From positions 100,613-164,612 of the forward strand of contig NZ_SDLV01000023.1 of NCBI RefSeq assembly GCF_004916905.1: a stretch of DNA of 64,000 bases, read 5' to 3'. Numbering within the stretch: the stretch's first letter is position 1; every line of letters starts with the position of its first letter. A model generated the notes under the pieces. It worked only from the letters and a program-made list of their open reading frames with translations. It was not told the DNA's origin and ran no database searches. Shown one piece after another: positions 27,513 through 35,948 of the stretch. The position numbers were made by a program, and so were the translations under genes. The DNA comes from Chryseobacterium candidae (lineage in GTDB: Bacteria > Bacteroidota > Bacteroidia > Flavobacteriales > Weeksellaceae).

Positions 27513-28214
27513 TTAAAGCCCCAAAACGTCTTTCATTGCGAAGTTTCCTTTTTTATCTTTAATCCACTCTGCAGCTACTACAGCTCCCAGTGCAAAACCA
27601 TTTCTGTTGAATGCGGTATGTTTGATCTCGATTTCGTCTACCTCACTTCTGTAGTACACGCTGTGCGTTCCGGGAACTTCATCTTCACGTACTGCAAAAA
27701 TTCCAAGCTGCTTCCCTTCTGTTTCTTCCAGCTTCCAGGCATCAAATTTCGGATTGTTTTGAATGATTCCTTCTGCAATGGAAATGGCGGTTCCACTTGG
27801 AGCATCTTTCTTATGAATGTGGTGAATCTCTTCCAGCTGGCAAGAGTATTCATCTACGTTTTTCATAAGAGCTGCCAATTTTTCATTTAAAGCAAAGAAT
27901 AAATTTACTCCTAAACTAAAATTAGAGCCATATAGGAAAGCTGTTTCATTATCTACAGCCAGTTTTTCAATTTCAGCTTTTTGATCAAGCCATCCTGTTG
28001 TTCCGCAGATCACCGGAATTTTATTTTCAAGACAGGCTTTGATGTTTTCAAATGCAACTTCCGGCAGTGAAAACTCAATCACAACATCCGGATTATTAAG
28101 ATTCTCAGCAGTTGGGGTTTCCTTCAGACGGGCAACTACTTCATGACCTCTCTTCTGTGCGATCTCATCAATGATCTTACCCATTTTACCGTAACCGACT
28201 AATGCTATTTTCAT
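27513..28214 (-). CDS. dapB: 4-hydroxy-tetrahydrodipicolinate reductase
   Basis: A 233-residue DapB, the reductase of the lysine/diaminopimelate pathway that also supplies peptidoglycan cross-links. It has the dinucleotide motif VGYGKMGK at 6-13, ICGTTGW, and the substrate and catalytic stretch HHIHKKDAPSGTA. It is slightly shorter than E. coli DapB (273), as is common in Bacteroidota. It follows the DUF5683 gene by 62 bp in the same direction and precedes lepB. Confidence 0.95.
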   Translation of the reverse strand: MKIALVGYGKMGKIIDEIAQKRGHEVVARLKETPTAENLNNPDVVIEFSLPEVAFENIKACLENKIPVICGTTGWLDQKAEIEKLAVDNETAFLYGSNFSLGVNLFFALNEKLAALMKNVDEYSCQLEEIHHIHKKDAPSGTAISIAEGIIQNNPKFDAWKLEETEGKQLGIFAVREDEVPGTHSVYYRSEVDEIEIKHTAFNRNGFALGAVVAAEWIKDKKGNFAMKDVLGL

Positions 28215-28276
28215 ATAATCTTTTTATTTTTTAATCTGCATTTAATCCTAAGAACTTTCTGCAGGTCTATTGTCTT

Positions 28277-28915
28277 TTAAAATCTGTAACTTAAACTGAA
28301 TCCTGTTTTCGGTGCACTGTACCCATACTGATCCTGAATAACCGATGGCTTAAAAACCAGATCCGGGTCATGACGGCTTTCGTAAAGATGGGCATCTACT
28401 ACAGCATCTACAATATTCAGAATATAGATCAGACCTGTAATAGCAATGGCATAATCCCTTTGCCTTTTGGCTCTGTCCTGTGCATTACCCAAAGCTCTTT
28501 TGTCCAGCCAAGGGTGGGTGTCTACAAATTCATTTGGTGTACCGTTCAGCTTTGCTACGTAATATTCCCGATATTTTTTGTATTGGTTATCATTCCATAC
28601 GGCAATACCAACTCCCGCTCCAACCGCTCCCCAAACAATAGGAATTTTCCAGTATTTTTTGTTATAAAACTGTCCTAATCCAGGTAAAACTGCGGAATAC
28701 AATCCCGCTCTGGTAGGATTCAGCTTTATAGTTTTTACTGTGGGACCATTGGCTTTTTCAAGATCTTCAATAATCTTTGCTTCTGTTTTGCCTGGTTTCA
28801 CCACACGAGGTTCTTCTTTCGGAAGAGTCTGCATCCGAACGGTATCGATAGGTTTTACTTGTGAGTAAGCCAGTGCAGCCATACACAAGAAAAATGTGAA
28901 AAATATTTTCTTCAT
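28277..28915 (-). CDS. DUF5683 domain protein
   Basis: A 212-residue protein with a short signal peptide (FFLCMAALAYSQ). The conserved core is SAVLPGLGQFYNKKYWKIP, followed by VWGAVGAGVGIAVWNDNQYKKYREYY and RAKRQRDYAIAITGLIYILN with membrane-like segments, as in DUF5683. The function is not known; its constant position between parB and dapB in flavobacteria points to an envelope-related role. It begins directly after the parB stop (28915/28916). Confidence 0.85.
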   Translation of the reverse strand: MKKIFFTFFLCMAALAYSQVKPIDTVRMQTLPKEEPRVVKPGKTEAKIIEDLEKANGPTVKTIKLNPTRAGLYSAVLPGLGQFYNKKYWKIPIVWGAVGAGVGIAVWNDNQYKKYREYYVAKLNGTPNEFVDTHPWLDKRALGNAQDRAKRQRDYAIAITGLIYILNIVDAVVDAHLYESRHDPDLVFKPSVIQDQYGYSAPKTGFSLSYRF

Positions 28916-29806
28916 TTATTTAATATGGGATAAAATATATTCCAGCTCTTCTTCATTTTTGAAGTCCAGAACAATCTTACCTTTTTTACCATTTCCAGAA
29001 GCTTTGATCTCTACTTTTACGTCCAAGATATCTGCGATGGTCTTCTGGGCTTTTTTATAGTTGTTGGAAAGCTCTACTTTTGCTTTTTTAGCGGCAGCAG
29101 ATTTTGGGTTCTTCAATGCTGCAGCAGCCTGTTCAGCCTGACGAACGTTTAATTTTTCTTTGATAATAAGATCAAACAAAACCTGCTGATCCTCTTCACT
29201 TTCAAGGCTGATAATGGCTCTTCCGTGTCCTGCAGAAATCTCACCGCTTCTGATGGCATTCTGAATATCCGGATTTAATCTTAACAGTCTGATAGAATTG
29301 GTAATGGTACTTCTGTCCTTTCCTATTCTCTGGCTCAGGTTTTCCTGAGTAAGACCTATTTCTTCTAAAAGCCTGTGATAGGTTAATGCTATTTCGATAG
29401 CATCAAGATCTTCTCTCTGAATATTTTCAACAAGAGCCATCTCAAGAAGCTCCTGGTCATTCACTAAACGAATATAGGCGGGAATAGTCGTTAACCCTGC
29501 AATTTTAGTTGCCCTGTAACGTCTTTCCCCGGAAATGATTTCAAACTTTTCACCGTCTTTTCTCAGGGTAATCGGCTGGATTACACCCAAGTTTTTGATT
29601 GACTGTGCTAGCTCATTTAATGCTTTTTCATCAAAATAAGTTCTCGGCTGCGTTGGGTTCGGATAGATATCTTCAAGCGCAACTTCCACAATATTTCCCA
29701 CAAACTTATCTGCTCCTTCATCAGTAGCGGAATTGATAGTTGCTTTGGATTCTGCACTTAAAATGGCGCCCAAGCCGCGTCCCATAGCTCTTTTTTTGTC
29801 CTTCAT
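28916..29806 (-). CDS. parB: ParB/RepB/Spo0J partition protein
   Basis: A 296-residue chromosomal ParB. The N-terminus is the typical KKRAMGRGLGAIL. The CTP-binding and nuclease-like domain shows GERRYRATK (about 93) and ENIQREDLDAIE (about 127-138), then a helix-turn-helix (LTQENLSQRIGKDRSTITNS, about 152-171) and a C-terminal dimer domain. It loads at parS and works with ParA in origin segregation. A longer frame from 29863 adds 19 atypical residues, so the ATG at 29806 is used. No full parS site was found in this window. Confidence 0.95.
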   Translation of the reverse strand: MKDKKRAMGRGLGAILSAESKATINSATDEGADKFVGNIVEVALEDIYPNPTQPRTYFDEKALNELAQSIKNLGVIQPITLRKDGEKFEIISGERRYRATKIAGLTTIPAYIRLVNDQELLEMALVENIQREDLDAIEIALTYHRLLEEIGLTQENLSQRIGKDRSTITNSIRLLRLNPDIQNAIRSGEISAGHGRAIISLESEEDQQVLFDLIIKEKLNVRQAEQAAAALKNPKSAAAKKAKVELSNNYKKAQKTIADILDVKVEIKASGNGKKGKIVLDFKNEEELEYILSHIK

Positions 29807-29874
29807 AGATATAATTGATAAATGATGTTTGAAAAGTGATGCCTGGCATTCACTTATTGCCATTTATTATTAAT

Positions 29875-30648
29875 TTAATTCTTTATTAAGTTTTCATTCT
29901 TCAAAAGAACTTCTTCAGCTAACTGAATATACTGAACAGCTCCCTTACTTTCTGCATCATAATTCAGGATACTTTCTCCAAAACTTGGTGCTTCACTCAA
30001 TCTTACGTTTCTACTGATAATGGTTTCAAAAACCATCTCAGGGAAATGCAGATTTACTTCTTCCACTACCTGATTGGATAATCTCAATCGGCTGTCATAC
30101 ATGGTTAAAAGAAGACCTTCAATTCCAAGATCTTTATTATGGATCTTCTGAACATTTTTAACGGTATTCAAAAGTTTCCCAAGCCCTTCTAATGCGAAAT
30201 ATTCACACTGAATCGGAATGATTACAGAATCTGCTGCCGTAAGAGCATTGACGGTAATAAGACCTAAACTCGGTGCACAGTCGATGATAATATAATCATA
30301 ATCATCTCTTACGCTTGCCAATGCTTTTTTCAGCATATACTCACGGTCTTCCTTGTCTACCAATTCAATTTCCGCAGCTACCAGATCGATATGTGACGGA
30401 ATAATATCCAGGTTCGGAGTTGCCGTTCTTTTGATACAGACTCTCGTATCCGCACTGTGCTCCAGCAGATTATATGTTGAATACTGAACATCTTCAACAC
30501 CCAGGCCGGATGTAGCATTCGCCTGAGGATCAGCATCGATGATTAATATTCTTTTTTCCAATACTCCTAATGCTGCCGCCAGGTTTACAGCGGTGGTAGT
30601 TTTACCAACGCCTCCTTTTTGATTAGCAATACCTATGATTTTTGCCAT
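29875..30648 (-). CDS. parA: ParA family chromosome-partition ATPase
   Basis: A 257-residue ParA/Soj. The deviant Walker A is KGGVGKTTTA at 11-20, followed by LIIDADPQANATSGLG and the Walker B DYIIIDCAPSLGLI. It lacks an N-terminal DNA-binding domain, as expected for the chromosomal type. The in-frame ATG at 30669 would add seven residues and lies inside the promoter box at 30667-30674, so the ATG at 30648 is preferred. It is the first gene of the parAB-DUF5683-dapB run. Confidence 0.95.
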   Translation of the reverse strand: MAKIIGIANQKGGVGKTTTAVNLAAALGVLEKRILIIDADPQANATSGLGVEDVQYSTYNLLEHSADTRVCIKRTATPNLDIIPSHIDLVAAEIELVDKEDREYMLKKALASVRDDYDYIIIDCAPSLGLITVNALTAADSVIIPIQCEYFALEGLGKLLNTVKNVQKIHNKDLGIEGLLLTMYDSRLRLSNQVVEEVNLHFPEMVFETIISRNVRLSEAPSFGESILNYDAESKGAVQYIQLAEEVLLKNENLIKN

Positions 30649-30666
30649 TATTAGAACTTTAAGTTT

Positions 30667-30674
30667 CAAAAATA
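30667..30674 (-). promoter_or_regulatory. -7 box of the parAB operon
   Basis: TATTTTTG on the minus strand fits TAnnTTTG and would start transcription about 12 bases before the parA ATG at 30648. No well-placed TTTG is seen upstream. Confidence 0.5.
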
Positions 30675-30758
30675 CACTTTTTTCTTTGCTCTCGGTGAGT
30701 GGGGAAAATCAAAATTGAGTTAAAATATTGTTAATAAGCAATTTAACGATAAAAAAAA

Positions 30759-30788
30759 TTATCCACAAAAAAAATTCTTTGTGGATAA
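30759..30788. promoter_or_regulatory. inverted pair of perfect DnaA boxes
   Basis: TTATCCACA at 30759-30767 and its exact inverse TGTGGATAA at 30780-30788 flank a 12-base A+T tract. The whole also makes an 11-bp perfect hairpin (30759-30769 with 30778-30788). Both nine-mers equal the DnaA consensus. It lies about 85 bases upstream of the parA promoter box and just downstream of the TonB-like stop. It may be part of an origin, a DnaA-titration or control site, or serve as a hairpin; no further boxes are seen within a few hundred bases. Confidence 0.65.
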
Positions 30789-30812
30789 CTATTTGAAATT
30801 TACTTTTTCGTA

Positions 30813-31658
30813 TTAATTCTCAAATTTCATGGAGATGGGAAATTTGAAATAACTTCTTACGAATTCTCCTTTTTTGTTTTTGGCTGGAATCCATTTTCCT
30901 TTGTTGGAAATCATTTTAATTGTTCTCATTGCCTCATTGTTAAAATCGGCGTTGGTTCCGTTAGCTTTTACCCCTGAGATGGTTCCGTCCATTTCTACAA
31001 TAAAGGTAACTGTCGTTTTTACTACATCTTCGGATTCAAATCCTGAACTGTCGAAGCTGTTCATCACTTTATTTCTGAAGGAGTCTATTCCTCCTGCAAA
31101 ATTGGCTTCTACACTTAATTCCGTTTCAATCTTTTTAGGATCTGCTTTTTCAACTACCGGATCAGCCTTTACAGCGGGTGGCCCGTCTCCTCCAATAACA
31201 CGTGGAACAATCGGAATATAGGTTGTATTTGGTACTTCTTTACCGTCCGATGTCTGTGTACTTGCCACTGCATTTGTTTTATCCTCCACTTGTTTTTCAT
31301 TGGTAACAATTGCTTTAGGCTCTGGCACTCTTTCATCATATGTTTTTACTGCAGGAGCTGGCGGCGTTGGTTTTACAATCTGCGCAGGAGGATCTTTTGG
31401 TTTATCTATCTCCTGAATCTCAACAACTCTTGGAAGTTCATATAACGGTCCTGCGGGTATATCAGCAGGTTTCATTGCAGAGATCACAAATGGTGTAATG
31501 GATACTGCGGCCATTAAACCTGCTCCGATAAAAAGCGCTTTGGTTAATATTCTATCTGATTCGTTTCTTAATACATAGGCACCATATTCTTTATTGCGGT
31601 GCTCAAACAGAACTTCGTTGAACCGAAATTCCTGATTTTGGTTATGTTGTTTCATCAC
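30813..31658 (-). CDS. TonB-family energy transducer
   Basis: A 281-residue TonB-like protein. The N-terminus has RFNEVLFEHRNKEYGAYVLR, typical of Bacteroidota TonB, then one membrane helix at about 39-61, a Pro-rich periplasmic stretch (KPTPPAPAV), and a C-terminal TonB domain (TTVTFIVEMDGTISGVKANG, AMRTIKMISNKGKWIPA). It should couple the proton motive force to outer-membrane receptors. No exbB/exbD lies beside it. The ATG at 31655 immediately after the first is an equal candidate for the start. Confidence 0.92.
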   Translation of the reverse strand: MMKQHNQNQEFRFNEVLFEHRNKEYGAYVLRNESDRILTKALFIGAGLMAAVSITPFVISAMKPADIPAGPLYELPRVVEIQEIDKPKDPPAQIVKPTPPAPAVKTYDERVPEPKAIVTNEKQVEDKTNAVASTQTSDGKEVPNTTYIPIVPRVIGGDGPPAVKADPVVEKADPKKIETELSVEANFAGGIDSFRNKVMNSFDSSGFESEDVVKTTVTFIVEMDGTISGVKANGTNADFNNEAMRTIKMISNKGKWIPAKNKKGEFVRSYFKFPISMKFEN

Positions 31659-31880
31659 TACTACTATTTAAACTGTTAAAAATTTTGATTATTAGTTTTA
31701 TTGTTCTTATCGATAAGTAGTGTTTCAATATCAAAACATCTGCCAAAATTTTATCAAAACAACATAATATTAGAAAATTTTATGACAATGTTTAAATTTT
31801 AACATTTACAAATAGAAAGTTTACAGGAGAAAAAGGAGTTATTTCTTCTGTAAATAAATAGCAATTCATTACCTTATCCC

Positions 31881-31903
31881 TGTCAAGGTTTTGAACCTTG
31901 ACA
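31881..31903. repeat. perfect 10-bp palindrome with 3-base loop
   Basis: TGTCAAGGTT and AACCTTGACA are exact inverse copies around TTG, in the 306-bp gap between purA and the TonB-like gene. There is no T-run, so it is not a terminator on either strand. It looks like a copy of a dispersed intergenic palindrome. The rest of the gap (31659-31880) is AT-rich leader for the TonB-like gene, with no clear promoter box. Confidence 0.6.
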
Positions 31904-31909
31904 AGGGTT

Positions 31910-31940
31910 AAAAAAAAGAGACCATCCAATGATAGTCTCT
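31910..31940 (-). terminator. intrinsic terminator of purA
   Basis: On the minus strand AGAGACTATC and GATGGTCTCT form a 10-bp stem (one G-T pair) closed by ATTG, then eight T. It starts 25 bases after the purA stop codon. Confidence 0.9.
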
Positions 31941-31964
31941 CTATTATTTTAATCTCTAAGAATA

Positions 31965-33251
31965 TTAGAATAATTCTTTTCTGATAATGTTCTGACTTCT
32001 TTCAGGACCTACAGAAACCAAGTATACGTTGATTCCTAAGTATTTTTCAATAAACTCGATATATTTCTGAGCAGTGTCAGGAAGTTCATCATAGCTTCTT
32101 GCTTTCGTAATATCTTCGCTCCACCCTGGTAAATCCTGGTAGATTGGCTCGTAATTGTATAGTTTTTCTGTTGAAGAAGTGAAATAATCGATAATTTTTC
32201 CGTCTTCAGTTTTGTAGTGTGTTACTACTTTCAGATTCTCAATTCCTGTAAGAACGTCAAGCTTAGTGATGACAAGGTTATTGATACCGTTAATCATACA
32301 AGCATGCTTTAAAGAAACAAGGTCTAACCAACCTGTTCTTCTTGGTCTACCTGTAGTTGCTCCGAATTCACCACCGATCTGTCTGATTTTTTCACCCAGT
32401 TCGTTATCCAGTTCAGAAGGGAAAGGTCCGTTTCCAACTCTTGTACAGTAAGCTTTTGCAACACCAATTAAGTTCTGAAGTGAAGTTGGCGGCACACCTG
32501 CTCCTGAACAAACACCTCCTGTAGATGGAGAAGATGAAGTTACGTATGGATAGGTACCGAAGTCGATATCCAACATTAACGCCTGTGCACCTTCGAATAA
32601 GACGTTTTTACCGTCTCTGATCGCTTCGTTCAGCTCTAATTCTGTATCAACGATTCTGTCCTGAAGCTGTTTTCCGATTGCTAAATATTCGTTGTAGATT
32701 TCTTCAACGTCTAACGTTGGCTTTCCGTAATATTTTTCAAAAAGAGAGTTCTTAACTTTTAAGTTTTTCTCGATTTTATCTCTTAAAATTTCAGGATTTA
32801 AAAGGTCTACCATTCTGATCCCGACTCTTGCAATTTTATCTTCATAACAAGGTCCGATTCCTTTTTTGGTAGTTCCGATCTGAGTTCCTCCGTGCTCCTC
32901 TTCACGGTAAGTATCCAAAAGGATGTGGTAAGGCATGATGACATGCGCTCTTCTGCTGATAAAGATATGATCTGTTCTCAAGCCTTTGCTCTCAATCTGA
33001 CCAACTTCTTTAATGAAAGACTTAGGGTTTACCACTACTCCGTTCGCAATGATACATTTCCCTTTGCATTGAAGAACTCCTGAAGGAAGAAGGTGTAGAA
33101 CGAATTTCTCATCACCCACATAAACCGTGTGACCAGCGTTGTCTCCACCCTGGAAACGCACTACATAGTCCGATTTTGCTGATAAAACATCCGTGATTTT
33201 TCCTTTGCCTTCATCTCCGTACTGAAGACCTACAACTACATAAGTTGACAT
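31965..33251 (-). CDS. purA: adenylosuccinate synthetase
   Basis: A 428-residue PurA, which joins IMP and aspartate with GTP in the first committed step to AMP. Family motifs are present: QYGDEGKGK at 10-18 with the catalytic Asp13, RFQGGDNAGHTVYVG, GTTKKGIGPCYEDK, TGRPRRTGWLDLV and TKLDVLTG. The length is standard. It is monocistronic, with a strong promoter and terminator of its own. Confidence 0.98.
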   Translation of the reverse strand: MSTYVVVGLQYGDEGKGKITDVLSAKSDYVVRFQGGDNAGHTVYVGDEKFVLHLLPSGVLQCKGKCIIANGVVVNPKSFIKEVGQIESKGLRTDHIFISRRAHVIMPYHILLDTYREEEHGGTQIGTTKKGIGPCYEDKIARVGIRMVDLLNPEILRDKIEKNLKVKNSLFEKYYGKPTLDVEEIYNEYLAIGKQLQDRIVDTELELNEAIRDGKNVLFEGAQALMLDIDFGTYPYVTSSSPSTGGVCSGAGVPPTSLQNLIGVAKAYCTRVGNGPFPSELDNELGEKIRQIGGEFGATTGRPRRTGWLDLVSLKHACMINGINNLVITKLDVLTGIENLKVVTHYKTEDGKIIDYFTSSTEKLYNYEPIYQDLPGWSEDITKARSYDELPDTAQKYIEFIEKYLGINVYLVSVGPERSQNIIRKELF

Positions 33252-33277
33252 ATTTTACTTTTGTTTTTAGATTCGTG

Positions 33278-33309
33278 CAAAATTACTTTTAAAAAAAATG
33301 ACGACCAAA
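33278..33309 (-). promoter_or_regulatory. promoter of purA
   Basis: On the minus strand TTTG (33309-33306) and TAATTTTG (33285-33278) are 20 bases apart, an exact match to the Bacteroidota primary-sigma consensus. The leader would be about 20 bases. No purine-riboswitch-like structure fits in so short a leader. Confidence 0.8.
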
Positions 33310-33436
33310 TTCTAGAGGATATTTATTTTTAGTTGGGGTGAAAATCATGAGGTTGAAGTTATTAAAATTATTTAGACTAAAATAATAAAGTCATGTCGTA
33401 TAATTTTTGAAATAAAAATTTGTTTACTTTTGTTTT

Positions 33437-34219
33437 GTGGAAAAACATGGTCAAATAGAAATAAAAGTTTCTGGAAAAATTGGAAACGTAGATATAAATC
33501 CTGATAACTTTGATATCAAGGAAATAGTTTCTATATTAAACAATGTTGATGATTTGCTATATTCTGGAGATAAGAAAAATAGACCTTTGATTTCTTATGA
33601 TATTAAAGAAGGCTCTGTTAGAAATATTTTTAAAACCGGAATACAATATATAGTTAGTTTTAATGCCGTATTAGGTTTAATTTCTCAAACTAATACAATT
33701 GATTATTTGGATTTAGCAACAGCTAAAGCTATTGAAAACCTTCAAGATTTAGCAAAGAAAAAGGATTTTGCTCTTGATATAACGACATCACTTGAAGGTT
33801 CTAATAATATTCGAATTGATAAATTTTCTGATTTTAAAAGAACAGAAGCAATTTGGGCTGAAGCAGAATTTTATTTCTATGGAAAAATAACTAATGCAGG
33901 AGGCAAAGATAAAGCTAATATTCATTTATTGACTGATGAATACGGAACGGTTAGAATTCAAACTCCAATTTCATTCTTAGAACAACAAGAAGAAAATATT
34001 CTATATAGATCTTTAGGTATAAGAGCTAAAGGTAATCAACATTCCGAAAACGGAGAAATTGATTTTACAAATTTAGAGTTCATTGAGTTAATTGATTACA
34101 ATCCCATTTTTGACGAAAATTATTTGAAAAAATTAAGAGATAGGGCAAAACAATCTTGGCTTTCAAATATTAATCCTGATGAATGGTTAAGACAAATGAG
34201 AGGAAGCTATGAAAGTTAA
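33437..34219 (+). CDS. unknown 260-residue protein, first gene of a pair with a PIN-domain gene
   Basis: A 260-residue soluble protein I cannot place in a family. It has GQIEIKVSGKIGNVDINPDN at the start, NRPLISYDIKEGSVRN, a short hydrophobic stretch (YIVSFNAVLGLIS), and KANIHLLTDEYGTVRIQTP near 180-200. The start is GTG at 33437; no ATG follows in the next 80 codons. A TACTTTTG box at 33425-33432 would put the transcription start almost on the GTG, so the mRNA may be leaderless. Its last 11 bases overlap the next gene. It is visibly more AT-rich than its neighbours, suggesting transfer. It may be the partner or antidote of the PIN protein, but its length is unlike usual antitoxins. Confidence 0.75.
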   Translation: MEKHGQIEIKVSGKIGNVDINPDNFDIKEIVSILNNVDDLLYSGDKKNRPLISYDIKEGSVRNIFKTGIQYIVSFNAVLGLISQTNTIDYLDLATAKAIENLQDLAKKKDFALDITTSLEGSNNIRIDKFSDFKRTEAIWAEAEFYFYGKITNAGGKDKANIHLLTDEYGTVRIQTPISFLEQQEENILYRSLGIRAKGNQHSENGEIDFTNLEFIELIDYNPIFDENYLKKLRDRAKQSWLSNINPDEWLRQMRGSYES

Positions 34220-34691
34220 TGGAGTTTTACTAGACACAAGTTTCTTTATTAGATTTTTAAATGATGCTGATCCATTATTTAAAAATGCTTTGGAATATTA
34301 TAAATACTTCTTAAGCAAAGATATCAAAATGTATATTTCAACAATTTCAATTGCTGAATATTGTGTTGGAGGTTCAATATCAGAACTACCTTTAAGAAAT
34401 TTAGCTATTCTTCCATTTAATCTGAATCATGCCACTAAAACAGGGGACATTGCTAAAGTAGTTTTCACAAAAAAAGGAAAATTAAAACTAGCTGAAAGAA
34501 ATATAATTCCAAATGACTCAAAATTATTTTCTCAAGCAGATGTAGAGAAAAATATCATTTATTATTTGTCTTCAGACACCGAGAGTATCAAAATTTATTA
34601 CCTTCTCCAAGAAGAAGACCAAAAGCCTAGTTTTAATTTTATAGATTTAAATATCCCACCAAATGAATATTTTGGTTATTTAGATTTATAA
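34209..34691 (+). CDS. PIN-domain protein (putative ribonuclease)
   Basis: A 160-residue protein with PIN-domain features. GVLLDTSFFIRFL (Asp9) forms the first strand, STISIAEY (Glu50) the second acidic position, NDSKLFSQADVEKN (Asp103) the third and YYLSSDTES (Asp123) the fourth. The spacing of the four acids fits the metal-dependent RNase fold found in VapC toxins and RNA-processing enzymes. Its ATG lies inside the upstream gene (11-base overlap), so the two are co-translated. The pair is AT-rich and stands alone between purA and a lipase gene on the opposite strand to purA. It may act as a toxin or as a targeted nuclease; no typical VapB-like antitoxin is present. Confidence 0.72.
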   Translation: MKVNGVLLDTSFFIRFLNDADPLFKNALEYYKYFLSKDIKMYISTISIAEYCVGGSISELPLRNLAILPFNLNHATKTGDIAKVVFTKKGKLKLAERNIIPNDSKLFSQADVEKNIIYYLSSDTESIKIYYLLQEEDQKPSFNFIDLNIPPNEYFGYLDL

Positions 34692-34866
34692 ATATCATTA
34701 AGTTTTGATTAAAACAAAGTTAAAGTACAATAATTACCAATCCACTGTTCTACCTACTTCATCTTCAAACACGCACATCTTCTGAAATCGATACTATCAA
34801 CAAAGTCCCATGATAATCTTTAAAGCTTCCTGAAATCGAGATAAAATAACGTAAACCCTAATTATC

Positions 34867-35790
34867 ATGCTATTATCCCAAACATCATCATATTTACCAT
34901 CAAATTTAAACAAAAGCTCCCAGCTTTTCCACACCATATTTTCTCCGGAAACAGCAAAAGCCACTCTTCTCATCGTTCACGGCATGCAGGAACATAGCGG
35001 AAGATATGCAGAGATTGCAGCATATTTTGCGTCTCATGGAATTGCTGTATTGACCTATGATCACCTGGGACATGGAAAATCTGTAAAAGAGAAAAAAGAT
35101 ATTGGTTTCTTCCAGCTTGAAAAACCGGATGAAAGGCTTGTTGCAGATGCTGAAATGATGGCAGATTATCTTGCAGAACAATATCCGGATGTCCCCCATT
35201 TTATTCTGGGACATTCTATGGGATCTTTTATTACACGATGCCTTCTTCAAAAAGCAAGCAGTAAATTTTCCGGGGCTATCATTACAGGAACCGGCGGACC
35301 TTTACCGGGAATCAATATATTGAGAGTTTATTTGTCATTGGCCAATGCCATAGCGCCTCATCATCGTACTTTTTTGAATTCTGTTTTCACGAGTGTCAAT
35401 AACAAACATTTTAAAAAGGATAAAGATTTCAGTGATACCAGCTGGCTCAGTGTAAATCCTAAAAACCGACAAGCTTTTGAACAGGATGAACTTTGTGGAA
35501 TTCCGTTCACTCATAATGCTTTTTATACTTTATTTACCATTTATAAAAAAGCGACAACGAGAAACTGGGCTGCACCTATTTCTAAATCATTTCCTTTTTT
35601 ATTCGTAAGCGGGCAGAACGATCCGATCGGTGATTTTGGAAAAGGTGTCATACAAACCGTCAACAACTTAAAAATTGATGGTTTTCAAAATGTGGACTTA
35701 AAAATCTATCCTGATATGCGTCATGAGATTTTAAACGAATCCATAAGAGAACAGGTTCTGAAGGAAATCCATAACTGGATCTTAAAATAA
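34867..35790 (+). CDS. alpha/beta hydrolase, monoacylglycerol lipase/lysophospholipase-like
   Basis: A 307-residue serine hydrolase. The oxyanion motif is VHGMQEHSGRY near 38-47, followed by YDHLGHGKS and the nucleophile elbow GHSMGS with Ser118. The acid is probably Asp in SGQNDPIG and the base His in YPDMRHEIL near the C-terminus. There is no signal peptide, so it should act in the cytoplasm or at the membrane. The HGMxEHSGRY and YDHxGHG motifs are those of the PldB/monoacylglycerol lipase group. The 175-bp gap upstream holds no recognised element except a short near-direct repeat containing CTGAAATCGA. Confidence 0.88.
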   Translation: MLLSQTSSYLPSNLNKSSQLFHTIFSPETAKATLLIVHGMQEHSGRYAEIAAYFASHGIAVLTYDHLGHGKSVKEKKDIGFFQLEKPDERLVADAEMMADYLAEQYPDVPHFILGHSMGSFITRCLLQKASSKFSGAIITGTGGPLPGINILRVYLSLANAIAPHHRTFLNSVFTSVNNKHFKKDKDFSDTSWLSVNPKNRQAFEQDELCGIPFTHNAFYTLFTIYKKATTRNWAAPISKSFPFLFVSGQNDPIGDFGKGVIQTVNNLKIDGFQNVDLKIYPDMRHEILNESIREQVLKEIHNWILK

Positions 35791-35802
35791 TAAGAACAAA
35801 AT

Positions 35803-35835
35803 AAAAATTCCAGATAGCATTGATCTGGAATTTCT
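35803..35835 (+). terminator. hairpin terminator after the hydrolase gene
   Basis: AAATTCCAGAT (35805-35815) and ATCTGGAATTT (35823-35833) form an 11-bp perfect stem with a 7-base loop, 14 bases after the stop codon. The trailing T-run is short, so strength is uncertain; on the minus strand a T-rich tract also follows, and it may serve both directions. Confidence 0.6.
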
Positions 35836-35839
35836 GTAT

Positions 35840-35900
35840 AAGTTTTGGCTAAAGCAGATGGAGTTGTTTTGATGTTGAAGGCGGGCTAAAGCCCACCCCT
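35840..35900. repeat. dispersed GGCTAAAGCC-type intergenic repeat, copy 1
   Basis: AAGTTTTGGCTAAAGC at 35840-35855 and the palindromic CGGGCTAAAGCCC at 35882-35894 recur with nearly the same spacing (42 versus 43 bases start to start) at 55638-55693. It stands between two convergent genes, as REP-like elements often do. Confidence 0.7.
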
Positions 35901-35948
35901 ATTGAATATCTAAAAAGGATTTTGTCTGATTTGCAAGAAATGTAACAA

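Noticed and set aside
34209..34691. Ordinary VapC toxin call for the PIN protein
   Set aside because: The upstream partner is 260 residues without VapB-like features and the PIN protein is longer than typical VapC, so only the PIN domain is claimed.
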